IMG/VR virus record: IMGVR_UViG_3300021371_000021
Location: 1-54,869 of that record
Source: a virus
DNA length: 54,869 nucleotides
Reading direction: 5' to 3' (one strand)
The position numbers and the translations under genes were made by a program. Shown one piece after another: positions 18,245 to 25,231 of this stretch. How positions within the stretch are numbered: position 1 is the stretch's first letter; each line of letters starts with the position of its first letter. The notes under the pieces are model-generated. The model saw only the letters and a program-made list of their open reading frames with translations. It did no database searches and was not told the origin of the DNA.

Positions 18245-18849
18245 TTAGTTTTCTCCTGATGTGGGTTGGTTAGTGCGGTTAGTCTTTTAATGTGTCTATA
18301 AATTGATTTAACAACTTGTATTTTTTCTTTTTCTATAAAATGGTATCCAATACCAAATATAAAAAAATTGCAGTCTACGTTAGAGTACAAATACCTAGGG
18401 TCAGTATACATACCTTCGGTGTTTGTCTGTCTGTAGAAACGCCTTTTGTATTTTTCTTTGTGCATTAAACTATCTATTTTCTTCCTCCATTTGTCAGCGT
18501 CTTCGTAACTTAAAATAGTAGCTTTGTAAAAACGTAAGAACCTTTCCCTTACTTCGTCGTTAAAGCCTTTTCTTGAGGAGTACTTGTTAACCATAATTTC
18601 CCATGCACCTCTCATTATTACAGGTTGATTTTCGTCATCGTAACTACATTTAAACTTTTGTAACATGCGATAACTAAGTCTTCTTATGCTAGGAACATCA
18701 CCTCTGTAGGTGTGCATTGGTACTAACGGTATATCTGGCTTATTACCCCAATGGTTATATTTATTTGCTTCCTTAACAATATCTTCGTAGGAGTACTGTA
18801 TTTCTTCGTCGTTAGCGCAGGGAAGTTTTGCATTAGTTATTGTCTGCAT
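18214..18849 (-). CDS. Unrecognised 211-residue early protein
   Basis: No family is recognised. The protein is rich in Arg, Lys, Tyr and Trp, with helical segments (YRMLQKFKCSYDD, SYEDADKWRKKIDSL) and a basic C-terminus, without membrane spans. The start overlaps the stop of the HNH-like gene at 18849, and the end overlaps the next gene by 31 bases, which supports genuine coding. Nucleic-acid contact would fit its charge and its nuclease and helicase neighbours, but nothing in the sequence shows it. Confidence 0.65.
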   Translation of the reverse strand: MQTITNAKLPCANDEEIQYSYEDIVKEANKYNHWGNKPDIPLVPMHTYRGDVPSIRRLSYRMLQKFKCSYDDENQPVIMRGAWEIMVNKYSSRKGFNDEVRERFLRFYKATILSYEDADKWRKKIDSLMHKEKYKRRFYRQTNTEGMYTDPRYLYSNVDCNFFIFGIGYHFIEKEKIQVVKSIYRHIKRLTALTNPHQEKTKWQQLIQQAI

Positions 18850-19136
18850 TACGCTTTCCGTTCACGAGTGCTTTTTTCTGAGACTAACTTGCCTTTTGAG
18901 TTGCGCTTGAACGAACGGTTAGCACCGGCTGATTCTACTTTAGTATTGCCTGAGTTCTTTCCACCCTTAGATATAGCCTTTTTGTGTGCTATGTCTTTAC
19001 CGTCGCCCTTACTGACTTTGCCTTCTTTTGCAGCTTTGCGTCGAGCAGCATTACGTTTTGCGCGGTTCTTCTTTTGCTCTTCTGTACCCTGATACTTAGC
19101 GTACTCAGCTTTGTAGTCTCGTTTTTTAGCGGTCAT
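18849..19136 (-). CDS. HNH-like basic protein
   Basis: This 95-residue, very basic protein carries DIAHKKAISKGGKNSGN, then a conserved-looking tail (ANRSFKRN). I recall this layout from small phage proteins related to HNH endonucleases, in which the first part supplies a His near a Gly-Gly turn and an Asn. The usual full HNH core is not complete here, with Asp-Ile-Ala-His in place of a His doublet, so nuclease activity is uncertain. It lies between the Cas4-like nuclease (two bases upstream) and the 211-residue gene. Confidence 0.65.
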   Translation of the reverse strand: MTAKKRDYKAEYAKYQGTEEQKKNRAKRNAARRKAAKEGKVSKGDGKDIAHKKAISKGGKNSGNTKVESAGANRSFKRNSKGKLVSEKSTRERKA

Positions 19137-19138
19137 AA

Positions 19139-19801
19139 TTATTTCCTATTGTGTTCACATTTAGTTACCGGACAGTACGCACACAGTGGACCCGATACAG
19201 CGTTCCACACATCATACTTTTCCGCAGAAGCTAGAGCCTCTAAAGGTTCATCGAAGGTGGTATATAAAAGCTCGTGCTCGTCTCGTGTATGCACTTTCTT
19301 TACAAACTCATTGCTAACTACGTAAGCTAGCGCAGATTTTATGTATTGCACTTCAGGAAAATAAGTAAAAGTCGCCGCTGCTAATATGTCGAGCTGTGCA
19401 GTATCCGCGTACTTTGCACTTTTTCCGGTCTTGTAGTCTATTAAAAACGCTTTGTCGTGGTTTACTATTACTAGGTCAGCGATACCACGCCACCATACAT
19501 CTCTGGCAAAGAACTTAGTCTTCTTATGTTTTTCTCCGTCATAAGATATACCAAAACGTAATTCACAATGCTTGTCCCCTTCAATGTTAGACAGAGAATC
19601 TAATATCGGATTCATGTAGGAGAATTTTTTAGGGATTTCAATTCCATCTTTAATAAACTCCTCGGCTGCTTTATGAACTTGGTTTCCATACACAAGGGCT
19701 TGACTACCTTTATCCTTCACGTCCTTAGCTACCTTCAAGTGGTAGTATTTTTTAGGGCATTGCTTGAACGTGCTTATACTACTGTAACTCCAAGCTGTCA
19801 T
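19139..19801 (-). CDS. Cas4/RecB-like PD-(D/E)XK nuclease
   Basis: Read from ATG 19801, which overlaps the preceding stop as ATGA, the protein has 220 residues. Motifs in order: Cys15 in FKQCPKKYY, GNQVHKAAEEF with H43, catalytic D109 in RGIADL, D122 and K124 in IDYKTGK, Gln136, then C207, C210 and C215 (CAYCPVTKC). The Cys set fits the iron-sulphur cluster of Cas4/AddB-type nucleases. In phages these process DNA ends in recombination or replication. There is no CRISPR array or other cas gene here, so an adaptation role is unlikely. An upstream ATG at 19828 lacks the coupling overlap. Confidence 0.85.
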   Translation of the reverse strand: MTAWSYSSISTFKQCPKKYYHLKVAKDVKDKGSQALVYGNQVHKAAEEFIKDGIEIPKKFSYMNPILDSLSNIEGDKHCELRFGISYDGEKHKKTKFFARDVWWRGIADLVIVNHDKAFLIDYKTGKSAKYADTAQLDILAAATFTYFPEVQYIKSALAYVVSNEFVKKVHTRDEHELLYTTFDEPLEALASAEKYDVWNAVSGPLCAYCPVTKCEHNRK

Positions 19802-20085
19802 TTTGAGCAGACCTTTTTTACTACCCATTCCCCGTTCTCGTACACATTTATGTTTTTACATGGCACAAGGTCTAGTGTGGGTAGTGCTATTGTAGATGTC
19901 CAAGGTAATACGAGTGGGGGTAAGCTGAGCTTAGGCAGAGCAGGTAAGTCTATAGGTGAATCACAAACTTGTCTTTGCACTAAAGCCGTTCTTACATTGT
20001 AGTCATGGTCCACCCACACGTATCTACATTCCGCCGTACTTATTTGAGCGAGCAGGCATAGCGTAGCTATAAACAATAATCTCAT
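19798..20085 (-). CDS. Small exported Pro-rich protein
   Basis: This 95-residue protein has a clear signal peptide (MRLLFIATLCLLAQISTA, likely cut before Glu-Cys). The mature part has four or five Cys and a Pro-rich centre (LPALPKLSLPPLVLP), ending in YENGEWVVKKVCSK. It overlaps the SNase gene by ATGA upstream and the Cas4-like gene by ATGA downstream, so it is translated with intracellular nucleases although it should go to the periplasm. The Pro-rich form recalls outer-membrane spanins, but no lipobox or paired Rz gene is seen. A role in superinfection exclusion or envelope contact is possible. Unknown. Confidence 0.65.
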   Translation of the reverse strand: MRLLFIATLCLLAQISTAECRYVWVDHDYNVRTALVQRQVCDSPIDLPALPKLSLPPLVLPWTSTIALPTLDLVPCKNINVYENGEWVVKKVCSK

Positions 20086-20501
20086 AACAACCCCTGTTTT
20101 ATTAGTTTCTGACGGTTAGCTTCATGTAGCATTGCAATAGTGTCTTTACTCTGCCCGGAGTAGGGTACAGCGAGAAAGTTGTCTACAAGTTCTTTACATA
20201 GCCACTTGTCGTAAACTTTAAAGTCACCTAAGTACCTACCAAACTTACCCTTATCTAAAGTTCTTAGCGTGCAGGTCGTTCCGACTTTGAGGAAGTCTTG
20301 TACAAACTTCTTTGCGAGAAGCCCATGTGCTTTTGTTTCCACAGTTCCTCCGCGAGATTCGGGAGCATCAATGCCAAACAAACGAATCCGACCATTGTTA
20401 CCGCGTACCCAACAACCAAAACCCAAATCAACATCGACATCTACAGTATCTCCATCAATTACACGCACTACCGTACAGTTAAACACATATGGATCACTCA
20501 T
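20082..20501 (-). CDS. Staphylococcal-nuclease-like (SNase) protein
   Basis: The start at ATG 20501 is set by AAGGAG seven bases upstream and by the overlap with the 44-residue gene before it; a longer reading from 20621 would overlap that gene and lacks this site. The 139-residue product has the SNase core: calcium-binding Asp in VIDGDTV (16 and 18), R40, D45 and E48 in IRLFGIDAPES, and R89 in KFGRYLG, all catalytic positions kept. No signal peptide, so it would act on nucleic acid in the cytoplasm. Breakdown of host DNA or RNA is a reasonable guess. Confidence 0.85.
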   Translation of the reverse strand: MSDPYVFNCTVVRVIDGDTVDVDVDLGFGCWVRGNNGRIRLFGIDAPESRGGTVETKAHGLLAKKFVQDFLKVGTTCTLRTLDKGKFGRYLGDFKVYDKWLCKELVDNFLAVPYSGQSKDTIAMLHEANRQKLIKQGLL

Positions 20502-20628
20502 CCTCAATCTCCTTGTGGTCTGTTCTGGTATGAGAGCATATAAGACACACATCGAAAGCATCGTAGTAAGGTTTGGTGCATATGGTTTTTGACTCTTCTT
20601 GCATAGGTTCAGCTGTTTCATTTTGCAT
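20494..20628 (-). CDS. 44-residue acidic Cys-containing protein
   Basis: This short frame starts at ATG 20628 behind an excellent GGAGGAGAAG ribosome site and ends in a TGA that overlaps the SNase start by eight bases. The product is acidic with a CLICSH motif and Cys19, perhaps a small metal-binding knuckle. Its start lies inside the end of the previous 40-residue gene. The strong ribosome site and interlocked starts support a real gene. Function unknown. Confidence 0.6.
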   Translation of the reverse strand: MQNETAEPMQEESKTICTKPYYDAFDVCLICSHTRTDHKEIEDE

Positions 20629-20740
20629 CTTGCTTCTCCTCCACGTAGTCCTCTAACTTTTCTACTACTTCAGTAAGTCTATGTATAAGTTGCATAACTT
20701 CTTCTACATCTTCTTCGTCTAACTCTATAGTCAATTTCAT
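20618..20740 (-). CDS. 40-residue acidic coiled-coil protein
   Basis: It starts at ATG 20740, overlapping the DUF3310 stop as ATGA, and ends inside the beginning of the next small gene. The product is a single amphipathic acidic helix (EEVMQLIHRLTEVVEKLEDYVEE), likely a dimer-forming coiled coil. Function unknown. Confidence 0.6.
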   Translation of the reverse strand: MKLTIELDEEDVEEVMQLIHRLTEVVEKLEDYVEEKQDAK

Positions 20741-20967
20741 TTGTTCTCTTTTATGCCGTGTATTTCTATAATGAGTTCTGCACAATGTATAATCTTCTGT
20801 AGATCAGTTAGACCACCTTTCTTTTTCCACCGTGAAACATACTTAACGATGTTACCCTCAAGCAACGACAAGCCGTTCTTCTCAGCATACTCTGCCGGTT
20901 GGATAGCCATATCCTTGTAATGGTTACCGCCAGTTTGTTTATCAAGTGCGTTTTTCATTAGCGTCAT
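20737..20967 (-). CDS. DUF3310 protein
   Basis: This 76-residue protein matches the DUF3310 pattern closely: GGNHYKDMAIQPAEYAEKNG, LLEGNIVKYVSRWKKKGG, then DLQKIIHCAELIIEI. The family is widespread in phages and is sometimes labelled a nucleotide-kinase-like protein, though its biochemical role is not settled. The start overlaps the upstream stop as TAATG; a second ATG nine bases in is possible. It sits between small coiled-coil genes in the polymerase operon. Confidence 0.85.
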   Translation of the reverse strand: MTLMKNALDKQTGGNHYKDMAIQPAEYAEKNGLSLLEGNIVKYVSRWKKKGGLTDLQKIIHCAELIIEIHGIKENK

Positions 20968-21149
20968 TAGTGTAATGCTCCAGTAGTTTCTTCAACTGCA
21001 CCTTCTTCATCCACATAAATGTAGTCGGTGGTATCAGGCCAACTAGCAAGAAGTCCTTCCCATATCTTCTCAGCTTGTCGTAAGTCTTTTATGTCCTGCT
21101 TAAGTATAAGTAGCTCTCTTTTGAGCCTTGCCTTGGTTAGTCTTTTCAT
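20967..21149 (-). CDS. 60-residue helical protein
   Basis: It is preceded by AAGGGGGGAG five bases before the ATG. The N-terminal two thirds form a basic to acidic helix (ARLKRELLILKQDIKDLRQAEKIWEGLL), the end is acidic. Function unknown. Its ATG also forms an ATGA overlap with the stop of the startless open frame upstream (21146-21385), which is one reason to take that frame seriously. Confidence 0.6.
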   Translation of the reverse strand: MKRLTKARLKRELLILKQDIKDLRQAEKIWEGLLASWPDTTDYIYVDEEGAVEETTGALH

Positions 21150-21385
21150 AACTCCCCCCTTAGAATTTGGTGCGTACTTCCCTTCTTGGGGTAGGAAGTA
21201 CGACTAACCGTAGCGTGGCTTATTCGGCATGCACATACTGCTGGAGAACGAAGCTTATCTGGCACAAAGGGAGCACCGTGATAACCCGAGTTGGTAAGCT
21301 GTATTGCATACTGTGAGTGTTCTAGGCGTATGAAACCTACCCACCGCTCACTGGGGTTTTGGGGGCGATTGATAACCCCCGTGGT
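21146..21385 (-). CDS. 79-codon open frame without a standard start, in frame after the DNA polymerase stop
   Basis: Directly after the polymerase TAG (21386-21388) the same frame stays open for 79 codons and ends in a TGA that overlaps the next ATG as ATGA, the coupling used throughout this operon. No ATG or TTG occurs in it, and its one GTG (codon 41) is internal. The translation has protein-like parts such as GFIRLEHSQYAIQLTNSGYH and KLRSPAVCACRISHATVSRT. Options: amber readthrough giving a C-terminally extended polymerase, a rare start (for example ATA at codon 19), a former gene that lost its start, or a structured RNA that happens to be open. The stretch also contains hairpins (see separate entry). 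Confidence 0.4.
   Translation of the reverse strand, partial: TTGVINRPQNPSERWVGFIRLEHSQYAIQLTNSGYHGAPFVPDKLRSPAVCACRISHATVSRTSYPKKGSTHQILRGEL
21171..21200. other. Inverted repeat between polymerase and small early genes
   Basis: GTACTTCC, twelve bases, GGAAGTAC forms an 8-bp perfect stem at about 21174-21201. A second hairpin, GGGGG with CCCCC and a ten-base loop, lies near 21360-21380. Neither has a T-run on the - strand, so these are not typical terminators. They may fold the message between the polymerase and the next genes. Confidence 0.45.
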
Positions 21386-23224
21386 CTAACATTCTCCATA
21401 TGAAGCTCCAAACCCCCCTTCGCAGTCCAAAGGTAACCCTTTAGCCCACTCAGGTGTTTGTTTCATGCAACTATATATGTAGCTCATAGCCTGTTCTGCT
21501 TCATCTTCTGGTGCTATACAACCTAACGCATCGTGAACAGTCATAACTACTTTGTACCTTTTAGCCACGAGGAGCAAGTGATGCCCAACGATTAATCTAG
21601 CTAGAGCTTGGCATATATTCTCAACTATTTTACCGCCGTATATCCTAGTAGGTATAACCGATCGACCCTTCTTTACGTCGTACAAAAACTCGTTCCTACC
21701 AGTTTCTTCGTTAGCTTCCATGCGCAAATTAGGATACTTTATGTATAGGCCGTTTGGTAATAGTATTCCCTTTTTACCGTCTACTTTAAGTAGTTGTCGT
21801 GTGCCTATATACTCTGTTTTGTTGTCCATCATTGCATATAGCGACCCTTCGCATCTTCGCCATAACGCAGTAATGTGAGAAGACCGCATCCGATATACCT
21901 TTATAATCCTGCCGCATTCGTTTGACTCAAGAGATACCCCCATAGACTTTAGCTGAGCCTGAAATTTATCCATTCCCATTCCGTAACCGCATCCAAGTAC
22001 CGTAGTCTTACCGACAAAACGTTCTTCTTTTGTAATCTTTTCCTCTGGTTTATCGTAAATCATTGATGCCATGATTTTATATACATCTAAACCTTCACTG
22101 AATGCGTCTAGCAAATTAAACTGCTCAGACAGCCACGCCAGAGTCCTAGCTTCTATTTGAGAAGAGTCACAGTCTAAGAATGTATAACCTTGAGGAGCTA
22201 ACATAGCGTTCTTGAGAATAGAACCACGAGGTAAGTTCTGCATGTTTATCTTATCGGCTCCGCCCCAACGTCCTGTGTGCGCTGCATAGTATTTAAGCGG
22301 TATAGGTAATGACCCCCTGTTACCTATTCCTATAAAGCGTTCTGTCCTAGTCTCTTCAATAGTGGACTTTACCCCTAGCCGTGCACTCACAAGTATCTGG
22401 ACTACTGGGTTCTCGTGTTCCTTTAGTGCTTGGAAAGCTTCATCTGTTTTAGCAAAAGCTAAAGTTTCCTTGCCAGTGGTTGGACTAGTTTTTACAGGGG
22501 GTATTACTCCTTGCGCTTCAAGAAGCTCAGCAAACTGAGGGTTGCTCATTATCTGTTCCCTCTGTACACCGGCCTTGCCTAACCATTCTGCTTTCTTTTC
22601 TTTCAGTTCCTGTAGGTGGTTCTCCAGTAAGAAAGTACCTACTTCTAGTACCGGCTCGGTAAACATCCTCAAGGTCAAGTCTACAAGTTTCAACTCTTCT
22701 ACAGGAAAGCCCTCGTCCATTAAACACTTAAACAACTTAAAGGTTAGCTCAGCATCGTTCTTGCAGTACCCTGCGTAAGCCGTTAGCTCTTGCTCAGAAA
22801 AATCTTTGGTGTGCTTACCCATAGCATCCAGAACTTCTGTGCCTTTTTTGCCTATGTTGTAGTGTTCTGACAGAGCTTTTAAACTACCTCCAACTTGAGT
22901 TCCATGTATTGCCCTAGCCATAGATAGCGTATCGGCTATTCGACTAGGTTTTATATCAAACCGCCAGTTCATAATAGCCATATCGAACATAGCGTTGTGG
23001 GCAACGGTGAGTGAGTTTTTCCAATCAAACTTATTTAAAAATTGTTTTGTATCTTCGTGGTTCCCAGAGAACCAAGTGCTAGAACTAGCACTACTATCAT
23101 CAACGTGTACGGCTACACCGATGACTTCAAACTGTGGGTCTCTGATATACTGTTCAGTTGTAAGCTTGGATAAACTGTAAGCTCTATCGTAATAAGTCTC
23201 AAAGTCTATTGTTAAAATTTTCAT
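21386..23224 (-). CDS. polA: Family A DNA polymerase with 3'-5' exonuclease
   Basis: This 612-residue replicative polymerase has exonuclease motifs DFET (D7, E9), HNAMFD (D81) and YCKND (Y153, D157), then polymerase motif A DSSQIEAR (D353), motif B R402-K406-L410-Y414-G415, and motif C VHDA (D565). The residue equivalent to E. coli Phe762 is Leu410, a variant known from marine virus surveys and linked there to slower replication and temperate or persistent lifestyles. Motif C ends in Ala where most relatives have Glu. There is no 5'-3' exonuclease domain, normal for phages. It lies 15 bases after the VRR-NUC gene and belongs to the unit driven by the promoter at 23540-23568. Confidence 0.95.
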   Translation of the reverse strand: MKILTIDFETYYDRAYSLSKLTTEQYIRDPQFEVIGVAVHVDDSSASSSTWFSGNHEDTKQFLNKFDWKNSLTVAHNAMFDMAIMNWRFDIKPSRIADTLSMARAIHGTQVGGSLKALSEHYNIGKKGTEVLDAMGKHTKDFSEQELTAYAGYCKNDAELTFKLFKCLMDEGFPVEELKLVDLTLRMFTEPVLEVGTFLLENHLQELKEKKAEWLGKAGVQREQIMSNPQFAELLEAQGVIPPVKTSPTTGKETLAFAKTDEAFQALKEHENPVVQILVSARLGVKSTIEETRTERFIGIGNRGSLPIPLKYYAAHTGRWGGADKINMQNLPRGSILKNAMLAPQGYTFLDCDSSQIEARTLAWLSEQFNLLDAFSEGLDVYKIMASMIYDKPEEKITKEERFVGKTTVLGCGYGMGMDKFQAQLKSMGVSLESNECGRIIKVYRMRSSHITALWRRCEGSLYAMMDNKTEYIGTRQLLKVDGKKGILLPNGLYIKYPNLRMEANEETGRNEFLYDVKKGRSVIPTRIYGGKIVENICQALARLIVGHHLLLVAKRYKVVMTVHDALGCIAPEDEAEQAMSYIYSCMKQTPEWAKGLPLDCEGGFGASYGEC

Positions 23225-23239
23225 ACTGCCCAGTCCATC

Positions 23240-23533
23240 TTAAGTCTGCCCATCTATTATATCTTCAAGTTCATTCATATTGTTTTCGTTGATAACGATA
23301 GCAGTACCACCGGCTTTGCGGATAGCCTCGATCTCTAAATCTTGTAGGGGTGTAGTCTTGCCTTTACCGGCTTTGCATTCGACAGCTAAAAACTTACCGC
23401 CAAAACAACACACGACATCGGGTACACCACTGCGCCCCATGCCAAACGAGGCAGGGAAGAAATAGTAAATACCGTTAGCTTTCAGTATCTTAACTACTTT
23501 GTCTTTGACTTTCTTTTCAGGAGTTTTTGCCAT
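23240..23533 (-). CDS. VRR-NUC nuclease
   Basis: This 97-residue protein is a stand-alone VRR-NUC domain, a PD-(D/E)XK nuclease. The core GVPDVV (D39), FLAVECKAGKG (E52, K54) and Q64 is complete. Family members resolve or cleave branched DNA such as Holliday junctions, and phages often place one before the DNA polymerase, as here. It is the first gene after its own promoter and is followed within 15 bases by the polymerase. Confidence 0.9.
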   Translation of the reverse strand: MAKTPEKKVKDKVVKILKANGIYYFFPASFGMGRSGVPDVVCCFGGKFLAVECKAGKGKTTPLQDLEIEAIRKAGGTAIVINENNMNELEDIIDGQT

Positions 23534-23539
23534 TCAGGG

Positions 23540-23568
23540 AGTATAGGGGAAATGGTTTACAGTGTCAA
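23540..23568 (-). promoter_or_regulatory. Sigma70-type promoter of the VRR-NUC/DNA polymerase operon
   Basis: On the - strand TTGACA (23563-23568) and TATACT (23540-23545) are separated by 17 bases. It lies just downstream of a terminator and directly before the VRR-NUC start, so it opens a new unit. The -35 continues as TTGACACTGT, sharing the ACANTGT motif of the other early promoters. Confidence 0.75.
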
Positions 23569-23584
23569 CCCTTTTATTGGGGAC

Positions 23585-23612
23585 AAAAAAAAGCCCCGCA
23601 CAAGGCGAGGCT
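23585..23612 (-). terminator. Rho-independent terminator ending the MoxR-region operon
   Basis: On the - strand AGCCTCGC, a short loop, and a GC-rich arm pair with one mismatch, followed by eight T (complement of 23585-23592). It lies after the last gene of the accessory early region and before the next promoter. Confidence 0.85.
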
Positions 23613-23623
23613 AAAAGGGGTAG

Positions 23624-23645
23624 GAGTTTAGTTTAGACTAAACTG
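23624..23645. repeat. 22-bp palindrome, copy 1 (degenerate)
   Basis: GAGTTTAGT, TTAG, ACTAAACTG on the + strand. It is the weakest copy, with the outer base of one arm changed. It lies between the 47-residue gene and the terminator, 90 bases upstream of VRR-NUC but separated from it by the terminator and promoter. Confidence 0.8.
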
Positions 23646-23659
23646 TTTCGGTTGGGTTA

Positions 23660-23803
23660 CTATTCTCTTATTCCCCCCTCATCCTGATCTGCAAGATACT
23701 CTTGGTATTGTATCTCAGCTTCGAGGGGGTCTACATAGTCATCTTCCTGCGTCATAAGATAACGGTTAAGGTCTACCATCACTGGGTCTTTATCTCTATT
23801 CAT
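23660..23803 (-). CDS. 47-residue acidic protein
   Basis: It starts at ATG 23803, overlapping the previous stop as TGATG behind GAGGAGAAC, and ends at 23660. The product is very acidic (TQEDDYVDPLEAEIQYQEYL). It is the last gene before palindrome copy 1 and the terminator. Function unknown; the small size and charge recall phage inhibitors of DNA-binding host proteins, but nothing more supports that. Confidence 0.6.
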   Translation of the reverse strand: MNRDKDPVMVDLNRYLMTQEDDYVDPLEAEIQYQEYLADQDEGGIRE

Positions 23804-24030
23804 CACTTGTTCTCCTCTATTGACCCAAAAATTTTAAGTTCCATTTCCATCCGCTTCGATTCGCGTAACGTCTGCGCGTAGTGATCGGCAATATCATCTT
23901 TATATGTTCGAGCAAGGGGTACTTCTTTTTTCCTCTCGTTCTCCCGCTCTTCAAGAATACCTTTTACCTCCGCTAGCAAACTTTTTAAATCTGCCGTTCT
24001 CCATGTGTTGTAATCCCAATCATCACTCAT
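23803..24030 (-). CDS. 75-residue coiled-coil protein
   Basis: It begins behind AAGGAGAACAAGCG. The product has a helical LKSLLAEVKGILEERENERKK segment and a second helix (DHYAQTLRESKRMEMELK). No family is recognised. It follows the 287-residue MoxR-associated gene by 26 bases and is coupled by TGATG to the next small gene. Confidence 0.6.
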   Translation of the reverse strand: MSDDWDYNTWRTADLKSLLAEVKGILEERENERKKEVPLARTYKDDIADHYAQTLRESKRMEMELKIFGSIEENK

Positions 24031-24056
24031 CGCTTGTTCTCCTTATTGTTTGTGGG

Positions 24057-24920
24057 TTACCAGTCAAACTGACCAAGAATAGAGTCAACCTTAGACTTCA
24101 TGTTTTCACGGATAGCCGGTGAGTCTTTAATCACCTCGATGTCCGCACCTTCCATAGTTCGTTGTAGCATAACCCTAGCTCTATCTAGCTCTGGGTCATT
24201 GGTTACATTGAGATGCCCAAGGAAGTCACATAGTTCTTTCGGATTACTAACAAAGCTATCGTAGAATCTCTTGGGGGTATCATCTTCGTTCTCGGTCAAC
24301 TTACCGCTCATACTAGTAAGCGTAGTGTGCAACCTATCCCAAGCAGTGTTCATTGCGTTCTGAACCTTGCTTTTACTTTCTTCTTCTAGCTCTTGCCTCA
24401 AGTCATCTAAGTCTTGGGCAGGTAAGTCTACGTATGGGTGACCAGTCAGAGGAACCAGTTTAGTTTTCAACTCCCAAGAGTACTTAGCATAGACATCGTT
24501 TACATCTGGGTAGTCTGCTTCTTCAGCCATATCGCCTAGGTAGTTAGCTGAAATCTGCTTGAGCCGGTCATAGTGCTCACAGATGTAATCTCTGCGCCTA
24601 TAGAACTCACTGCTAAGCTTACCGTTCTTCTCACTAAAGTCAGTCTTGAAAGGAAGGTACAGGCTAGTAGAGATCAACCTGTCACCCATATCATCCCAAG
24701 GCAGAGTGCGAACCGAATACTCATTGCGACTTTTGTTGGCATACTTAGTTAGTTCACTTACGTAGTTAGAACCTACCATAAGGTCTTTGATAACCTTGCC
24801 TGCCTTCTTGTCTGCTCGTGCTCTCACAGTCAGATCGTCTGTCTGCTTCTTGTCTATCTTCTTAGCTGTCCATGTGGATATGCTAAGCCTTACTAACATT
24901 GCGCTACTTGAAATACTCAT
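24057..24920 (-). CDS. MoxR-cluster associated protein (DUF3150-like)
   Basis: This 287-residue helical protein begins SISSSAMLVRLSISTWTAKK, a start I associate with phage and prophage proteins encoded beside MoxR ATPases (often labelled DUF3150; label from memory). It continues with mostly helical, acidic sequence (DLDDLRQELEEESKSK) and no catalytic motif. An AAGGAGAAAC ribosome site precedes it, and palindrome copy 2 lies 26 bases upstream. It probably works with the MoxR-VWA pair encoded just before it as an adaptor or substrate (inference from context). Confidence 0.65.
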   Translation of the reverse strand: MSISSSAMLVRLSISTWTAKKIDKKQTDDLTVRARADKKAGKVIKDLMVGSNYVSELTKYANKSRNEYSVRTLPWDDMGDRLISTSLYLPFKTDFSEKNGKLSSEFYRRRDYICEHYDRLKQISANYLGDMAEEADYPDVNDVYAKYSWELKTKLVPLTGHPYVDLPAQDLDDLRQELEEESKSKVQNAMNTAWDRLHTTLTSMSGKLTENEDDTPKRFYDSFVSNPKELCDFLGHLNVTNDPELDRARVMLQRTMEGADIEVIKDSPAIRENMKSKVDSILGQFDW

Positions 24921-24946
24921 ACTGTTTCTCCTTAAAGGTTAAGTTT

Positions 24947-24968
24947 CAGTTTAGTCTGAACTAAACTG
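24947..24968. repeat. 22-bp palindrome, copy 2
   Basis: CAGTTTAGT, CTGA, ACTAAACTG on the + strand. It is 26 bases upstream of the 287-residue gene's ATG, with the ribosome site lying between the palindrome and the start. Confidence 0.9.
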
Positions 24969-24982
24969 CATGGGTCTTACGG

Positions 24983-25231
24983 TTACTTTTCGGGTCTACC
25001 TGCTAGCTTACATACAGCGTACATAGCACTCGACATTGTTTTAGTCTCGCGTACTGAGTCCTCTGCATCACAGTCATACACATGATGCGTATAGAATGAC
25101 TCTCCACCATTATCGGAGCGCGACCATTTCTTCTGGTATCGTTCACAGTCATCCAGAATGTCATAGACAGCCTGCAGTTGCTCTGTTGACACCACATAGT
25201 GTTTGTCAGTTACCTCCAATATAAACTTCAT
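24983..25231 (-). CDS. 82-residue protein of the MoxR-VWA cluster
   Basis: The start overlaps the VWA stop as ATGA. The product begins MKFILEVTDKHYVVSTEQLQ, then a helix and a Ser/Asp-rich stretch, ending in a helix with Cys (SSAMYAVCKLAG). It looks like a small alpha/beta protein. No family assigned. Tight coupling to the VWA gene suggests a joint function. Confidence 0.6.
   Translation of the reverse strand: MKFILEVTDKHYVVSTEQLQAVYDILDDCERYQKKWSRSDNGGESFYTHHVYDCDAEDSVRETKTMSSAMYAVCKLAGRPEK

Noticed and set aside
21150-21385. tRNA or tmRNA gene
   Set aside because: No cloverleaf or T-loop consensus was found; the stems seen are simple hairpins.
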